A stretch of 64,000 nt of DNA from Streptacidiphilus pinicola (lineage in GTDB: Bacteria > Actinomycetota > Actinomycetes > Streptomycetales > Streptomycetaceae): NCBI RefSeq assembly GCF_003258295.1, contig NZ_QKYN01000039.1, positions 1-64,000 on the forward strand. The letters are read 5' to 3'. The first letter of the stretch is position 1. Each line of letters opens with the position of its first letter. The notes below the pieces were generated by a model that saw only the letters and a program-made list of their open reading frames with translations, ran no database searches and had not been told where the DNA came from. Made by a program: the position numbers and the translations under genes. Shown in pieces: positions 53,565-62,524 of the stretch.

Positions 53565-54860
53565 TCAGGCCACCTCCCTTCCTGCCGTGGTGTGTTCTGC
53601 CGTGGCGCGTTCTGCCGTGGGGCCGGCCGCGGTGGTGCCGGGGGCCCGGGGTCGGGGCCGCCGAGGCCGGGGCAGCGGGGGCACCGGGACGTTCACCGCC
53701 TGGGCGGGAGCCGCCAACAGCGAGGCGGCCAGGGCCAGATGCAGCAGATAGGGAGACGCGTCGCCCAACCCGGCCTCGGTGTAGGAGGCGGACACGCAGT
53801 AGCTGATCAGGAAGATCGCGCAGGCCCGCGCCAGCGACGGCGGCCGCAGCAGCGCGATGCCGCCCAGCACCAGCAGGAACGCGGCCACCAGCGCGACGCC
53901 GACCAGGCCCTGCTCGTGGAAGACGGCCAGCCAGCTGTTGTCGATCGGCAGCCCGCCGTACGACTTGTCGCCCAGGCCCACCCCGAACGTCGTCTCCAGG
54001 GCCGTCCGAGGGGCCGTCAGCAGGGCGTCCCAGACCTTGGCCCGGCCGGTGAGACTGCTGAAGTTGTCCTGGCTCTGTCCGCGCAGGAACCACGTCTGCA
54101 GCGCCGAACTGAACCCGACCGCCGCCACCAGGGCGATCAGCACCGTCCAGGAGAAGAACCGGCGCGCGGCGGCGCTGGTCAGGATGAGCGAGCCGATCGC
54201 CAGCACCAGACCGACGATCAGGCCGAGGGTGGCCGTCCGGGTGTGGGTGAGCGCCAGCAGGACGAACGACGGCACGATGACGACCGCCGCACTGCGCCAG
54301 GTGGTCTGCCGGCCCAGCGCGAGCAGCACCGCGAGTCCGATGATCACCGCGGCGTACTGCCCGATCTGTGGCGGGGTGAGCGGCCACAGATCGCCGACCA
54401 GTCGCCCGCCGTAGAGATCGGGCAGGGCCGCGCCCGGTGAGACGGCGAGGCCCGCGGCCACCGTCACCAGCACCGCGAAGTACCACCGGACGTGATGCCG
54501 GACGAAGCCCAGGCCACCGTCCCACCAGCGGCTGAGCAGCCACAGCGTGCCGACGAAGAGCGTCAGCCGGAAGCAGCGGAACAGCGAGCCGAGCCCGGAC
54601 TCCAGGCGGGCGCTGGACACCACGCTCGCCACCAGGAGCAGGGTCAGCAGCAGCAGGTAGGCGCTGGTGCGGATGCGCACCCGGGGGTTGAGGACCAGCG
54701 CCAGCAGGAAGGCGCTGACCAGCGCTCCCATGGTGACCATCTGGATGAAGGAGCGGGGCAGCGGGACGATGGTCTTCGCGCCGGCGGAGCCGAGCGTGTT
54801 GAGGATCAGCAGGCCCCAGACGGTCCCGACGGTCTTCGGTGTGCCGCTGGCTTCAGCCAT
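53565..54860 (-). CDS. O-antigen polymerase/ligase-like membrane protein (Wzy type)
   Basis: The 431-residue polytopic protein has about 12 membrane segments and a large periplasmic-type loop containing FLRGQSQDNFSSLTGRAKVWDALL, typical of Wzy/WaaL. It should polymerise repeat units outside the membrane. The C-terminal ~45 residues are Pro/Arg/Ala-rich. ATG 54860 overlaps the beta-helix stop by eight bases; GTG 54869 is an alternative. Confidence 0.85.
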   Translation of the reverse strand: MAEASGTPKTVGTVWGLLILNTLGSAGAKTIVPLPRSFIQMVTMGALVSAFLLALVLNPRVRIRTSAYLLLLTLLLVASVVSSARLESGLGSLFRCFRLTLFVGTLWLLSRWWDGGLGFVRHHVRWYFAVLVTVAAGLAVSPGAALPDLYGGRLVGDLWPLTPPQIGQYAAVIIGLAVLLALGRQTTWRSAAVVIVPSFVLLALTHTRTATLGLIVGLVLAIGSLILTSAAARRFFSWTVLIALVAAVGFSSALQTWFLRGQSQDNFSSLTGRAKVWDALLTAPRTALETTFGVGLGDKSYGGLPIDNSWLAVFHEQGLVGVALVAAFLLVLGGIALLRPPSLARACAIFLISYCVSASYTEAGLGDASPYLLHLALAASLLAAPAQAVNVPVPPLPRPRRPRPRAPGTTAAGPTAERATAEHTTAGREVA

Positions 54861-56379
54861 CGTAGTCACCGTCCCCGGGACGGTAGGTGCTGCCCGCGTC
54901 CTGCTGGTAGGGCGTGTCCCGCCACCGCGCGTAGTCGATGGTCTGGCTCGCGTCGTGGACGACGAAGCTCCACGGTCCGACGTAGAGGTTGTCGTGCCAG
55001 ACGTTCTGCTGCTTGAAGGTGATCGCGTCGGCCACCCGGTCGCCCTGGTAGGGCGACCAGTCGGGATAGGTGCCGTAGTTGGAGAGCAGGGCCATCCGGC
55101 CGCAGCTCCCCGGGCACTCGGCGGCGTCCGCGCCCAGCACGAAGCGGTTGTCGTGGATGTCCACCCGCTGGGTCCGCCACCGGCAGTCGTCGTAGAGCGG
55201 AGCGGCGGCGATCCCCGGCCGCACACAGCTGCCGGCGGACTTCACCAGCAGCGTGCAGTCACCCGAGGAGGTGTTGGCGGGGCTGTTGCAGAACCGGTCG
55301 GCGTTCTCCCACAGGGTGATCCCGGAGAAGTTGTCGTCCAGCAGGTTGCCGTAGATGTCGATCTTGTTCGTGCGGGCCGGGATCCGCGGTTCGCCGCCGG
55401 ACTCAGAGACGTAGACCGATCCGTAGGGGAAGTCGTCGCCGCGGTCGGCGTACGCGCGTCCCTCGACCCAGGTGTTCCGCCGGATCGTGTTGTTCCGGAT
55501 GACCGCGTTGTAGCTGATCTCGTAGATCAGCGCGGGGCCGTCGTTGGCCTCGATCACGTTGTCCTCGATGAGGAAGTCGTTGTTGTTCGTGTCCGCCCAC
55601 AACCCGGCCCCCCGGTTGTCGTGCACCCAGTTGCCGCGGACGTCGGCGCCGTTGACGGCCCAGAACTTGACGCCCCCGGAACAGCCGCACCCCGGGCGCC
55701 TGTGCTCCCAGTCGTCGGTGTTGTTGCCGGTGATCTCGTTGCCCTCCAGCACCAGACCGGTGAGGGCGCCGGTGCCCTTGTAGGCGTTCATGCCGTACTG
55801 GCCGTTGGCGCGCAGACAGCTGTCGCGGACCTGCTGATGGGCGCCGGCCATCAGCCCGGCGCCGGAGTTCTCCTGCACCGTCGCGTGGTCGATCACCCAG
55901 CCGTCGGCCGAGTCGTGGTTGACCACTCCCTCGTCGGGCGGGGCGACGAAGTGCTGCACCGTCAGGTCGCGGATCACGACGCCGGTGGCGGGGCCGCTGA
56001 ACGCGTACGCGTTGACCTTCCGGCCGTCGAGCACCGCGCCGGGCGCGCCGAGATAGACGTCCCCCTCCTTGGGGACGACCTGGGCGTAGCGGTCCGGCTT
56101 CAGGGTGTGGGTGCCCGGTCGGAGCCAGAACGTGGTGTGCGGAGGGCTGTCGAGGGTCTTCGTGGCCAGGTCGCCGACCACCGCCGGGTCGACCGTCACC
56201 GCGCCCGCGGGCGCCTGCGCCGGTCCGGCCGCGGGTGCGGCGCACACCCGGGCCACGGGCGCGGCGGACGTGGAGGGCACAGCAGAGGGCACCGTGCCCG
56301 TGCCCGGCGTGCTCACACAGCCGGCCAACGCCAGCAGAGCCGCCACCGGCCACGCGAGCGACAGCGTCCGACGCCGCAT
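54853..56379 (-). CDS. Secreted right-handed beta-helix lipoprotein
   Basis: The 508-residue protein begins MRRRTLSLAWPVAALLALAGC, a lipoprotein signal with Cys21 lipidated. The remainder is a parallel beta-helix of the pectate-lyase type, with many short coils containing N/D pairs such as LVLEGNEITGNNTDD, VRGNWVHDN and IRNNTIRRN. Such proteins bind, cleave or epimerise polysaccharides. Six or more cysteines may form disulfides. GTG 56391 with GGAGG is an alternative start. It is downstream of the heparinase-like gene. Confidence 0.85.
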   Translation of the reverse strand: MRRRTLSLAWPVAALLALAGCVSTPGTGTVPSAVPSTSAAPVARVCAAPAAGPAQAPAGAVTVDPAVVGDLATKTLDSPPHTTFWLRPGTHTLKPDRYAQVVPKEGDVYLGAPGAVLDGRKVNAYAFSGPATGVVIRDLTVQHFVAPPDEGVVNHDSADGWVIDHATVQENSGAGLMAGAHQQVRDSCLRANGQYGMNAYKGTGALTGLVLEGNEITGNNTDDWEHRRPGCGCSGGVKFWAVNGADVRGNWVHDNRGAGLWADTNNNDFLIEDNVIEANDGPALIYEISYNAVIRNNTIRRNTWVEGRAYADRGDDFPYGSVYVSESGGEPRIPARTNKIDIYGNLLDDNFSGITLWENADRFCNSPANTSSGDCTLLVKSAGSCVRPGIAAAPLYDDCRWRTQRVDIHDNRFVLGADAAECPGSCGRMALLSNYGTYPDWSPYQGDRVADAITFKQQNVWHDNLYVGPWSFVVHDASQTIDYARWRDTPYQQDAGSTYRPGDGDYDG

Positions 56380-56424
56380 CGTGCCCCCCACCCGTCCTCC
56401 CCTCCCTGGTCCCGGACTCCCCGG

Positions 56425-58386
56425 CTACCCGAACGTGAGCACCGTCGTCAGTCCCCGCACCCGGTCGGCCGGGCCGGTGCCGACCAGGACCGTGGCGGGT
56501 TCCCTGCGCCCGAAGCCGACCGAGTACCAGCCCAGCGGCGGGTCGATCTCGCCCCGATGGGCCCGCCAGCTCAGTTGCTCCGGCAGGTCGAGCACCGCCG
56601 AGCGGTCCTCGCCGTCGCGGGTCCAGCGCAGCTCCGCCCGGCTCCCGGTCAGCTCCGCGGCGATCGTCGGACCGAGGTGGAAGGCCAGGCGCACCTCCGG
56701 GCTCGGCCCGCGCACCTCGTCGACCACGCGCAGCTCCCGGCGCGCGGCCGTCAGCTCGACCCAGCGGCGGTGCACGGTCGGCCGGTACCCGGAGTGCTCG
56801 GCGCCCCAGCGGAGGACGCCCTCCTCGGAGGTGTCCGCGAGCAGGACACGGCTGCGGGCGTGCCGGGTCCACAGGAACGGGCCGCCGGAGACGGACTGGT
56901 CGGCGCCGTCCAGCTGGAGGGTGTTGTGACCGAGGGTCGAGCGGAAGTACCGCCGCCACTCGGGCTGGCCGTGGTAGCAGTACGTCCCCGGGTCGGCGAG
57001 CACGTCGACGCCGTCGTGCCGGACCTCCACGGACAGGGCGTCCGCGTGGGCGTGCGCGGCGATGGACAGGAAGCCGTGCGGGCCGCCGTCGCAGCGGCAC
57101 CAGATCTCCCCCGCGCCGCCCGCACCCGGGTCACGCAGGAGGGTCATCCCCGCGTCGGCGAGGTGGTCCGGCCGGCGCGCGGGGCGGATCTCCGCCGGTG
57201 TGGTGGGCCGGATCAGCGCGGCCAGCAGCGAGGTGCGCACATCGGTGCCGGTCACCGCCGGCCACCAGGCGAGGCGCCCGAACACGGCCTCCCCGGTGGT
57301 CAGCAGCGAGGCCCAGCGGTCGGTGCCCGCGCCGTCGACGACCAGGCCGTACCCGTCGTCCGCGTCCCCCTGGCGCGGCGGCCGCAGCCGGACGTCCACG
57401 ACGGCCGCGAGCGCGTCGGTCATCCGCAGCAGCACCGTCCGGATCGACACGGGGACCGGCACACCGACCGCGTCGGCCTCGGCCAGCGCGGCCAGGCCGA
57501 GCTCCAGCACCAGGCCGTGGTACTCGGTGGCCAGCTCGCGGTTGAGGCCGGAGTCGAACGTGTTGCTCCGCAGGTGCCGCTCCAGCGACCGCAGCGCACC
57601 CGCCCGCCAGTGCGGGGACTCGGGGAACCACCCGAACGCGCAGGCCGCGGCGAACTGCCCGGCGGCCTCGGCCACCACGTGGTTGTTGGCGGAGGACCCG
57701 CGGCTGGGGAAGGCGGCCAGCCAGCGCTGGTGGTGCCAGATCTGCCGCAGCGCCCCGGGGTTCGCCTCGAACAGCCCGGGCGCGCCCGGCCAGCCGTCGA
57801 GCAGGCGGCGAATCCACACCCAGGAGAGCAGCCGGATGCCCAGCTCGATCCCGCTCACCCAGTGCACCCCGCGCAGCGGGGGGTTGGCCTCCCACCAGGA
57901 CCGCAGGTGCTCCCCCACGCGCTCGGCGTAGCGCTCCTCCCCGGTGACCGCGTAGGCCGCGGCGAGCACGGTCAGGTACTGGTGCCGGGACGGCTCCCAG
58001 ATCTGCTTGACGTCCCCGACCGCCTCCTCGTCCCGGTACGGCACGTCGAAGGCGTAGCCCGAGGGGGCGCGGCGCCCAGTCTTCGGGTCGAGACACCAGT
58101 CGGGGGCGGCGAGGTCGTCGCGGACCACGCCGAAGAACTCCGCCTGACCGTCCATCAGCCGGTCCGCCTCGGCGACGAGGCGCTTGGCGGCGTCCGACGG
58201 CACCGCGTCGAGCGTCCCGGCGGGCAGCGGAGCGGTGAACCGGGCGCCGGACACCCGAGGGCCGTCCGGCAGCGCTGTGCGCCACCGCCTGCGGCGCACC
58301 GTGTCGCCCACCCGGCCGCCGACCTCCGCCGGACCCATCCGGGACAGTCGCCGCAGGTACCAGCCCGCGGTCGTGCTCGTGCTCAT
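56425..58386 (-). CDS. Heparinase II/III-type polysaccharide lyase
   Basis: The 653-residue protein has an N-terminal alpha/alpha-toroid (RSWWEANPPLRGVHWVSGIELGIR, SANNHVVAEAAGQFA, ATEYHGLVLELGL) and a C-terminal beta-sandwich starting at GFLSIAAHAHADALSVEV. The Asn, His and Tyr of these segments correspond to the catalytic residues of the family. It would eliminate uronic-acid linkages, either trimming or releasing the polymer. No signal peptide is seen. ATG 58386 overlaps the oxidoreductase stop. Confidence 0.88.
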   Translation of the reverse strand: MSTSTTAGWYLRRLSRMGPAEVGGRVGDTVRRRRWRTALPDGPRVSGARFTAPLPAGTLDAVPSDAAKRLVAEADRLMDGQAEFFGVVRDDLAAPDWCLDPKTGRRAPSGYAFDVPYRDEEAVGDVKQIWEPSRHQYLTVLAAAYAVTGEERYAERVGEHLRSWWEANPPLRGVHWVSGIELGIRLLSWVWIRRLLDGWPGAPGLFEANPGALRQIWHHQRWLAAFPSRGSSANNHVVAEAAGQFAAACAFGWFPESPHWRAGALRSLERHLRSNTFDSGLNRELATEYHGLVLELGLAALAEADAVGVPVPVSIRTVLLRMTDALAAVVDVRLRPPRQGDADDGYGLVVDGAGTDRWASLLTTGEAVFGRLAWWPAVTGTDVRTSLLAALIRPTTPAEIRPARRPDHLADAGMTLLRDPGAGGAGEIWCRCDGGPHGFLSIAAHAHADALSVEVRHDGVDVLADPGTYCYHGQPEWRRYFRSTLGHNTLQLDGADQSVSGGPFLWTRHARSRVLLADTSEEGVLRWGAEHSGYRPTVHRRWVELTAARRELRVVDEVRGPSPEVRLAFHLGPTIAAELTGSRAELRWTRDGEDRSAVLDLPEQLSWRAHRGEIDPPLGWYSVGFGRREPATVLVGTGPADRVRGLTTVLTFG

Positions 58387-60569
58387 CGCGCCCGCTCCAG
58401 CGTCACCGGCGCACCGCTGACCAGGCTGGCCCGGACCGCGAGGGTCGCCGCCGTGGTGGTGGCCAGCGACTCCAGCGCGACCGGCATCGGCCTGCCGGTC
58501 CGCACGGCCTCCAGGAAGGCGTCCAGCTCCGCGCGTTGCCCCTTGTCCCGGCCCTTGGGCAGCCGCGAGCTGACCCACCGCTTGCCGCCGTAGACCGAGG
58601 CCCGGACGAAGTCGTCGAGCCGCAGCGCGTGGCCGTCCGTGAGCAGGTCCAGGGTCTCCTTGGGGAAGCCGGGCGCGCCGTTGGTGAGGTAGCTGATGGT
58701 CGCCGTGGATCCACCGGGGTAGCGCAGCACGACCTGCAGGTCCTCGTTGCCGGGCGTGGTGACCGCGTAGACCGAGAACGGATCGGCCGCCAGCAGCCAG
58801 CTCGCCGTGTCGATGAAGTGGCCGCCCTCGCCCGCGAACCGTGAGCCCTCGGTGTCCTGCCGCAGGTACCAGCTGCCGTGGTCCAGCCGGCCGGCGTTGA
58901 CCAGGTAGCGCAGGCTCGCCGGACCGGTGCGCGAGCCGAGCCGCCTCCTGGCCTCCTCCAGCAGCGGCGAGAACCGGCGGTTGAAGCCCACCTGCAGCCG
59001 GTCGTTGCCTGACTCCTCCACCGCTGCGAGCACGTCGGCCAGTTCGTCCTCGGCGAGCGCCAGCGGCTTCTCCACGAACACCGCCTTGCCGGCCAGCAGC
59101 GCCTTCCGGGTCAGCGCGGCGTGCGAACTGTGCCGGGTGACCACGAACACCGCGTCGACGGACGGGTCGTCGAGCACCGCGTGGAGATCGGTGGTGGCCC
59201 GGCCGAAGCCGAACTTCCGCTGGGCGTTGGCGCCGGACAGCGCCGTCGTGGTGACCACCGTGGCGAGCTCCACGCCCTCGCGCCCGGCCAGGTGCGGCAG
59301 CAGCATCGACGTCGCGTAGTTGCCCGCGCCGACGAACGCCAGCCGTACCGGCGCCGCGGCGGACCGTGCGGGGAGGGAGCGAGACGGCACCTTCACCGTG
59401 GGCACCGTCACGGCGGCTGCCGTCGCCGCCGCGGCCTCGGCGGCGGCCTCCGGGTAGCGGAACAGCACGGCCACGGCCTTCAGTTCGCCGTCCCGCAGCC
59501 GCTGGTAGGTGTCCACGGCGTCGTCGAAGTCGGCGACGTGGGAGACCAGCGGCTCCACGTCGACGCGGCCGCGGGCGACCAGGTCGAGGAAGCAGGCCAG
59601 GTTGCGTCGCTCGGTCCAGCGCACGTAGCCGATCGGGTAGTCGCGGCCCTCGAGTTCGTACTCCGGGTCGTAGCGCCCGGGACCGTACGAACGGGAGAAG
59701 CGGACGTCGAGCTCCTTCTCGTAGTACGCGTTCCACGGCAGGTCGAGGCGGCACTTGCCGATGTCGACCACCCGGCCCCGGTCCCGGCTCAGCCTGGCCG
59801 CCAGCTCGACGGGCTGGTTGCTGCCGCCGCCCGCGGCCAGGTACACCTGGTCCACCCCGTGACCGTCCGTCAGCTCGGCGACGGCGGCCTCCACCGCCGC
59901 GGATCCGGGGTCGCCGCAGGCCACGGCGCCCAGCCGCTCGGCGAGTTCGCAGCGCGCCGGATCGGGGTCGACGCCGACGACGCGGACCCCGGAGGCGGCC
60001 AGCAGCTGCACCACCAACTGCCCGATCAGCCCCAGGCCGATGACCAGGGCCGTCTCGCCGAGCTGCGGCTCCCCCCGGCGGACGCCCTGCAGGGCGATCG
60101 ACCCGACGGTGCCGAAGGCGGCGTGCCGGGCCGCGAGGCCGTCCGGCACCCGGGTGTAGAGGTTCCTCGGCACCCAGTTCAGTTCGGCGTGCAGCGCGTG
60201 CTCGTTGCCGGCGCAAGCTACCAGGTCGCCGACGGCCACGTCGTCGATCCCGGGGCCGACCTGCTCGACCACCCCGCACAGCGAGTAGCCCAGCGGCGTG
60301 TACGAGTCGAGCCGGTTCATCACCTTGCGATAGGTGGCGGGCACCCCGTTGGTGGCCACGCTCTGCAGGACCTTGGCCACCTGGTCCGGCCGCGAGCGCG
60401 CCTTGCCGATCATCGACATGCCGGCCTCGGAGACCTTCATCAGCTCGGTCCCGGTGGAGATCAGCGAGAAGGCGCTGCGGACCAGCACCCCGCCCGGCTT
60501 GCAGCCGGGCACCGGCACCTCGAGCAGCGCCAACTCGCCGCTCTTGTAGTTCTGCACGACCTGCTTCAC
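58383..60569 (-). CDS. Bi-domain oxidoreductase: zinc-type dehydrogenase fused to Gfo/Idh/MocA domain
   Basis: The 728-residue protein joins an N-terminal medium-chain dehydrogenase (about 1-355; ALVIGLGLIGQLVVQLLAASG) to a C-terminal Gfo/Idh/MocA oxidoreductase (about 405-728). The second half has VRLAFVGAGNYATSMLL and the EKP motif in FVEKPLALAEDEL. The fusion recurs with heparinase-like genes in polysaccharide loci and may oxidise and isomerise a sugar. GTG 60569 overlaps the asparagine synthase stop. Confidence 0.88.
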   Translation of the reverse strand: MKQVVQNYKSGELALLEVPVPGCKPGGVLVRSAFSLISTGTELMKVSEAGMSMIGKARSRPDQVAKVLQSVATNGVPATYRKVMNRLDSYTPLGYSLCGVVEQVGPGIDDVAVGDLVACAGNEHALHAELNWVPRNLYTRVPDGLAARHAAFGTVGSIALQGVRRGEPQLGETALVIGLGLIGQLVVQLLAASGVRVVGVDPDPARCELAERLGAVACGDPGSAAVEAAVAELTDGHGVDQVYLAAGGGSNQPVELAARLSRDRGRVVDIGKCRLDLPWNAYYEKELDVRFSRSYGPGRYDPEYELEGRDYPIGYVRWTERRNLACFLDLVARGRVDVEPLVSHVADFDDAVDTYQRLRDGELKAVAVLFRYPEAAAEAAAATAAAVTVPTVKVPSRSLPARSAAAPVRLAFVGAGNYATSMLLPHLAGREGVELATVVTTTALSGANAQRKFGFGRATTDLHAVLDDPSVDAVFVVTRHSSHAALTRKALLAGKAVFVEKPLALAEDELADVLAAVEESGNDRLQVGFNRRFSPLLEEARRRLGSRTGPASLRYLVNAGRLDHGSWYLRQDTEGSRFAGEGGHFIDTASWLLAADPFSVYAVTTPGNEDLQVVLRYPGGSTATISYLTNGAPGFPKETLDLLTDGHALRLDDFVRASVYGGKRWVSSRLPKGRDKGQRAELDAFLEAVRTGRPMPVALESLATTTAATLAVRASLVSGAPVTLERAR

Positions 60570-62521
60570 CGGATCTCCTCTGTTCCCGCGCCCGTCAGGA
60601 GAGCGCTCGGGGCGGACCCGGAGGTCGCGCCGCGGTACCAGTACTCGAGCGTCAGCACATGCCACAGATGCTTGGAGTAGTCGTGTTGCCCGGCGGCGTC
60701 CGCGGCGACGAGCCGGGCCAGCGCGTCGCGGCGCAGGATCCCGGCACGCACGAGCTCGCCGTCGTTGACCACCTCCCGGACCAGCGGCGCCAGATCCCGG
60801 CTCATCCAGGCCCGCAGGGGTGCGCTGAACAGGCCCTTGGGCCGGTACACGATCTCCCGGGGCAGAATCGTGGTGGCCGCCTGCTTGAGGGCGGCCTTGC
60901 CCTGCCGCCCGACGATCTTGCGGTCGCCGGGCACCGCGAACGCGGCCCTGACCACCTCGACGTCCACGTACGGCACCCGCACCTCGGTCGAGGCGGCCAT
61001 GCTGGACCGGTCGGTGTAGGCGAGGTTCAGGCCCGGCAGGAACATCCGGGAGTCGGCCAGGCACATCCGGTTGACGAAGTCGTCGAGCTCGTTGTCGCGG
61101 TAGACGTCCGCGTGCTCGTCCAGCACGTCCTGGACGGTCCCGGCGAGGTCGGGGTCGACCAGAGCGAGCAGCTCGTCCCGGTCGTACATGGTGTAGCTGC
61201 GCCGGAACGCCGTCTCCTCCGGCAGGTCGGCGAAGGAGAGGAACCGCTTCGCGAAGCGCACCGACCGGTACCCGCGCCGGGCGGTGGCGACCGGCAGCCG
61301 GTCCACCGCCGCCGACACCCCGCGCCGCAGCGGCCCGGGGACGCGTTGGTAGCGCAGCGCGATCAGGTTGGCCAGGTGTTTGCGGTAGCCGGCGAACAGC
61401 TCGTCGGCCCCCATCCCGGAGAGCATCACCTTGACCCCGGCCTCCCGGGCGGCCGAGCAGATCAGGAAGGTGTTGATCGCGGCCGGGTCGCCGATCGGTT
61501 CGTCCAGGTGGTACGTCATCCGCGGCAACAGATCGAGCACCTGCGGGGCGATCTCGATCTCGTGCAGCTCGACGCCGAAGCGCGCCGCCACCTGGCGGGC
61601 GTAGCGCAGGTCGTCCGGCATCGCCTCGAACCTGGCGTCCTCGGCCCGGAACCCGATCGTGTAGGCGGAGATCCCGGCCTGGTGACGGGCCGCCAGCGCA
61701 GTCAGGTAGCTGGAGTCCAGCCCGCCGGAGAGGAAAGTCGCCACCGGAACGTCGGAGACCAGGTGTCGCCGGGTCGACTCCTCGACGACCGCCGCCAGGT
61801 CCGGCTGCTCACCGGCCAGGGCCCGCTCGCGCCCCTCGGCGGCGACGTCCTTCAGGTTCCAGAACCGGCCGCGCTCCACCCGGCCGTCGGGCCGGCAGCG
61901 CAGCCAGCTCCCCGGCGGCAGCTTCTCCGCCTCGCGGAAGGCGCACCGCGAGTCGGGCACCCAGTAGTACAGCAGCGAGGCCACCAGCGCCCCGTGGTCC
62001 ACCTGCAACGACCCGCCGGTCACGGCGGCGAGCGCCTTGAGCTCGGAGGCGAACACCAGCCCCTCGCCCCTCCGCAGCAGGAACAGCGGCTTGATGCCGA
62101 GCTGGTCGCGGGCGAGCACCAGCTCACCGGTGCGCTCGTCGAAGACCCCGAACGCGAACATGCCGCGCAGCCGGGGCAGGCAGTCCGTGCCCCAGCGCCG
62201 CCAGGCCTCCAGCACCACCTCGGTGTCGGAGGTGCCGCGGAAGCGCACCCCGTGCCCGGCCAACTCGGCCCGCAGCTCGGGCGCGTTGTAGAGCTCGCCG
62301 TTGTAGGTGAGGGCGAGACCGCCGGAGACCATCGGCTGGGCGCCGGTCCCGGTCAGGTCGATGATCGCCAGCCGACGGTGGCCGAGGTGCACCTCGCCCG
62401 CTCCGGCGGAGTGGCCGTACCGGCCCTCCCCGTCCGGCCCGCGGTGGGCGAGGACGTCGGTGAGACGCTCGACCACGGCCTTCCCGTCCGGCCAGTGGTA
62501 CGCGCCTGCGATGCCGCACAT
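60566..62521 (-). CDS. asnB: Glutamine-hydrolysing asparagine synthase-like amidotransferase
   Basis: The 651-residue protein has the N-terminal glutaminase with Cys2 (MCGIAGAYHW) and the synthetase domain with the PPi loop SGGLDSS at 265-271. In polysaccharide operons this family probably amidates a carboxyl group such as a uronic acid rather than free aspartate; this is inferred from context. The start is sure because Cys2 must follow Met1. It begins four bases after the Wzz-like gene. Confidence 0.9.
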   Translation of the reverse strand: MCGIAGAYHWPDGKAVVERLTDVLAHRGPDGEGRYGHSAGAGEVHLGHRRLAIIDLTGTGAQPMVSGGLALTYNGELYNAPELRAELAGHGVRFRGTSDTEVVLEAWRRWGTDCLPRLRGMFAFGVFDERTGELVLARDQLGIKPLFLLRRGEGLVFASELKALAAVTGGSLQVDHGALVASLLYYWVPDSRCAFREAEKLPPGSWLRCRPDGRVERGRFWNLKDVAAEGRERALAGEQPDLAAVVEESTRRHLVSDVPVATFLSGGLDSSYLTALAARHQAGISAYTIGFRAEDARFEAMPDDLRYARQVAARFGVELHEIEIAPQVLDLLPRMTYHLDEPIGDPAAINTFLICSAAREAGVKVMLSGMGADELFAGYRKHLANLIALRYQRVPGPLRRGVSAAVDRLPVATARRGYRSVRFAKRFLSFADLPEETAFRRSYTMYDRDELLALVDPDLAGTVQDVLDEHADVYRDNELDDFVNRMCLADSRMFLPGLNLAYTDRSSMAASTEVRVPYVDVEVVRAAFAVPGDRKIVGRQGKAALKQAATTILPREIVYRPKGLFSAPLRAWMSRDLAPLVREVVNDGELVRAGILRRDALARLVAADAAGQHDYSKHLWHVLTLEYWYRGATSGSAPSALLTGAGTEEIR

Positions 62522-62524
62522 GAC

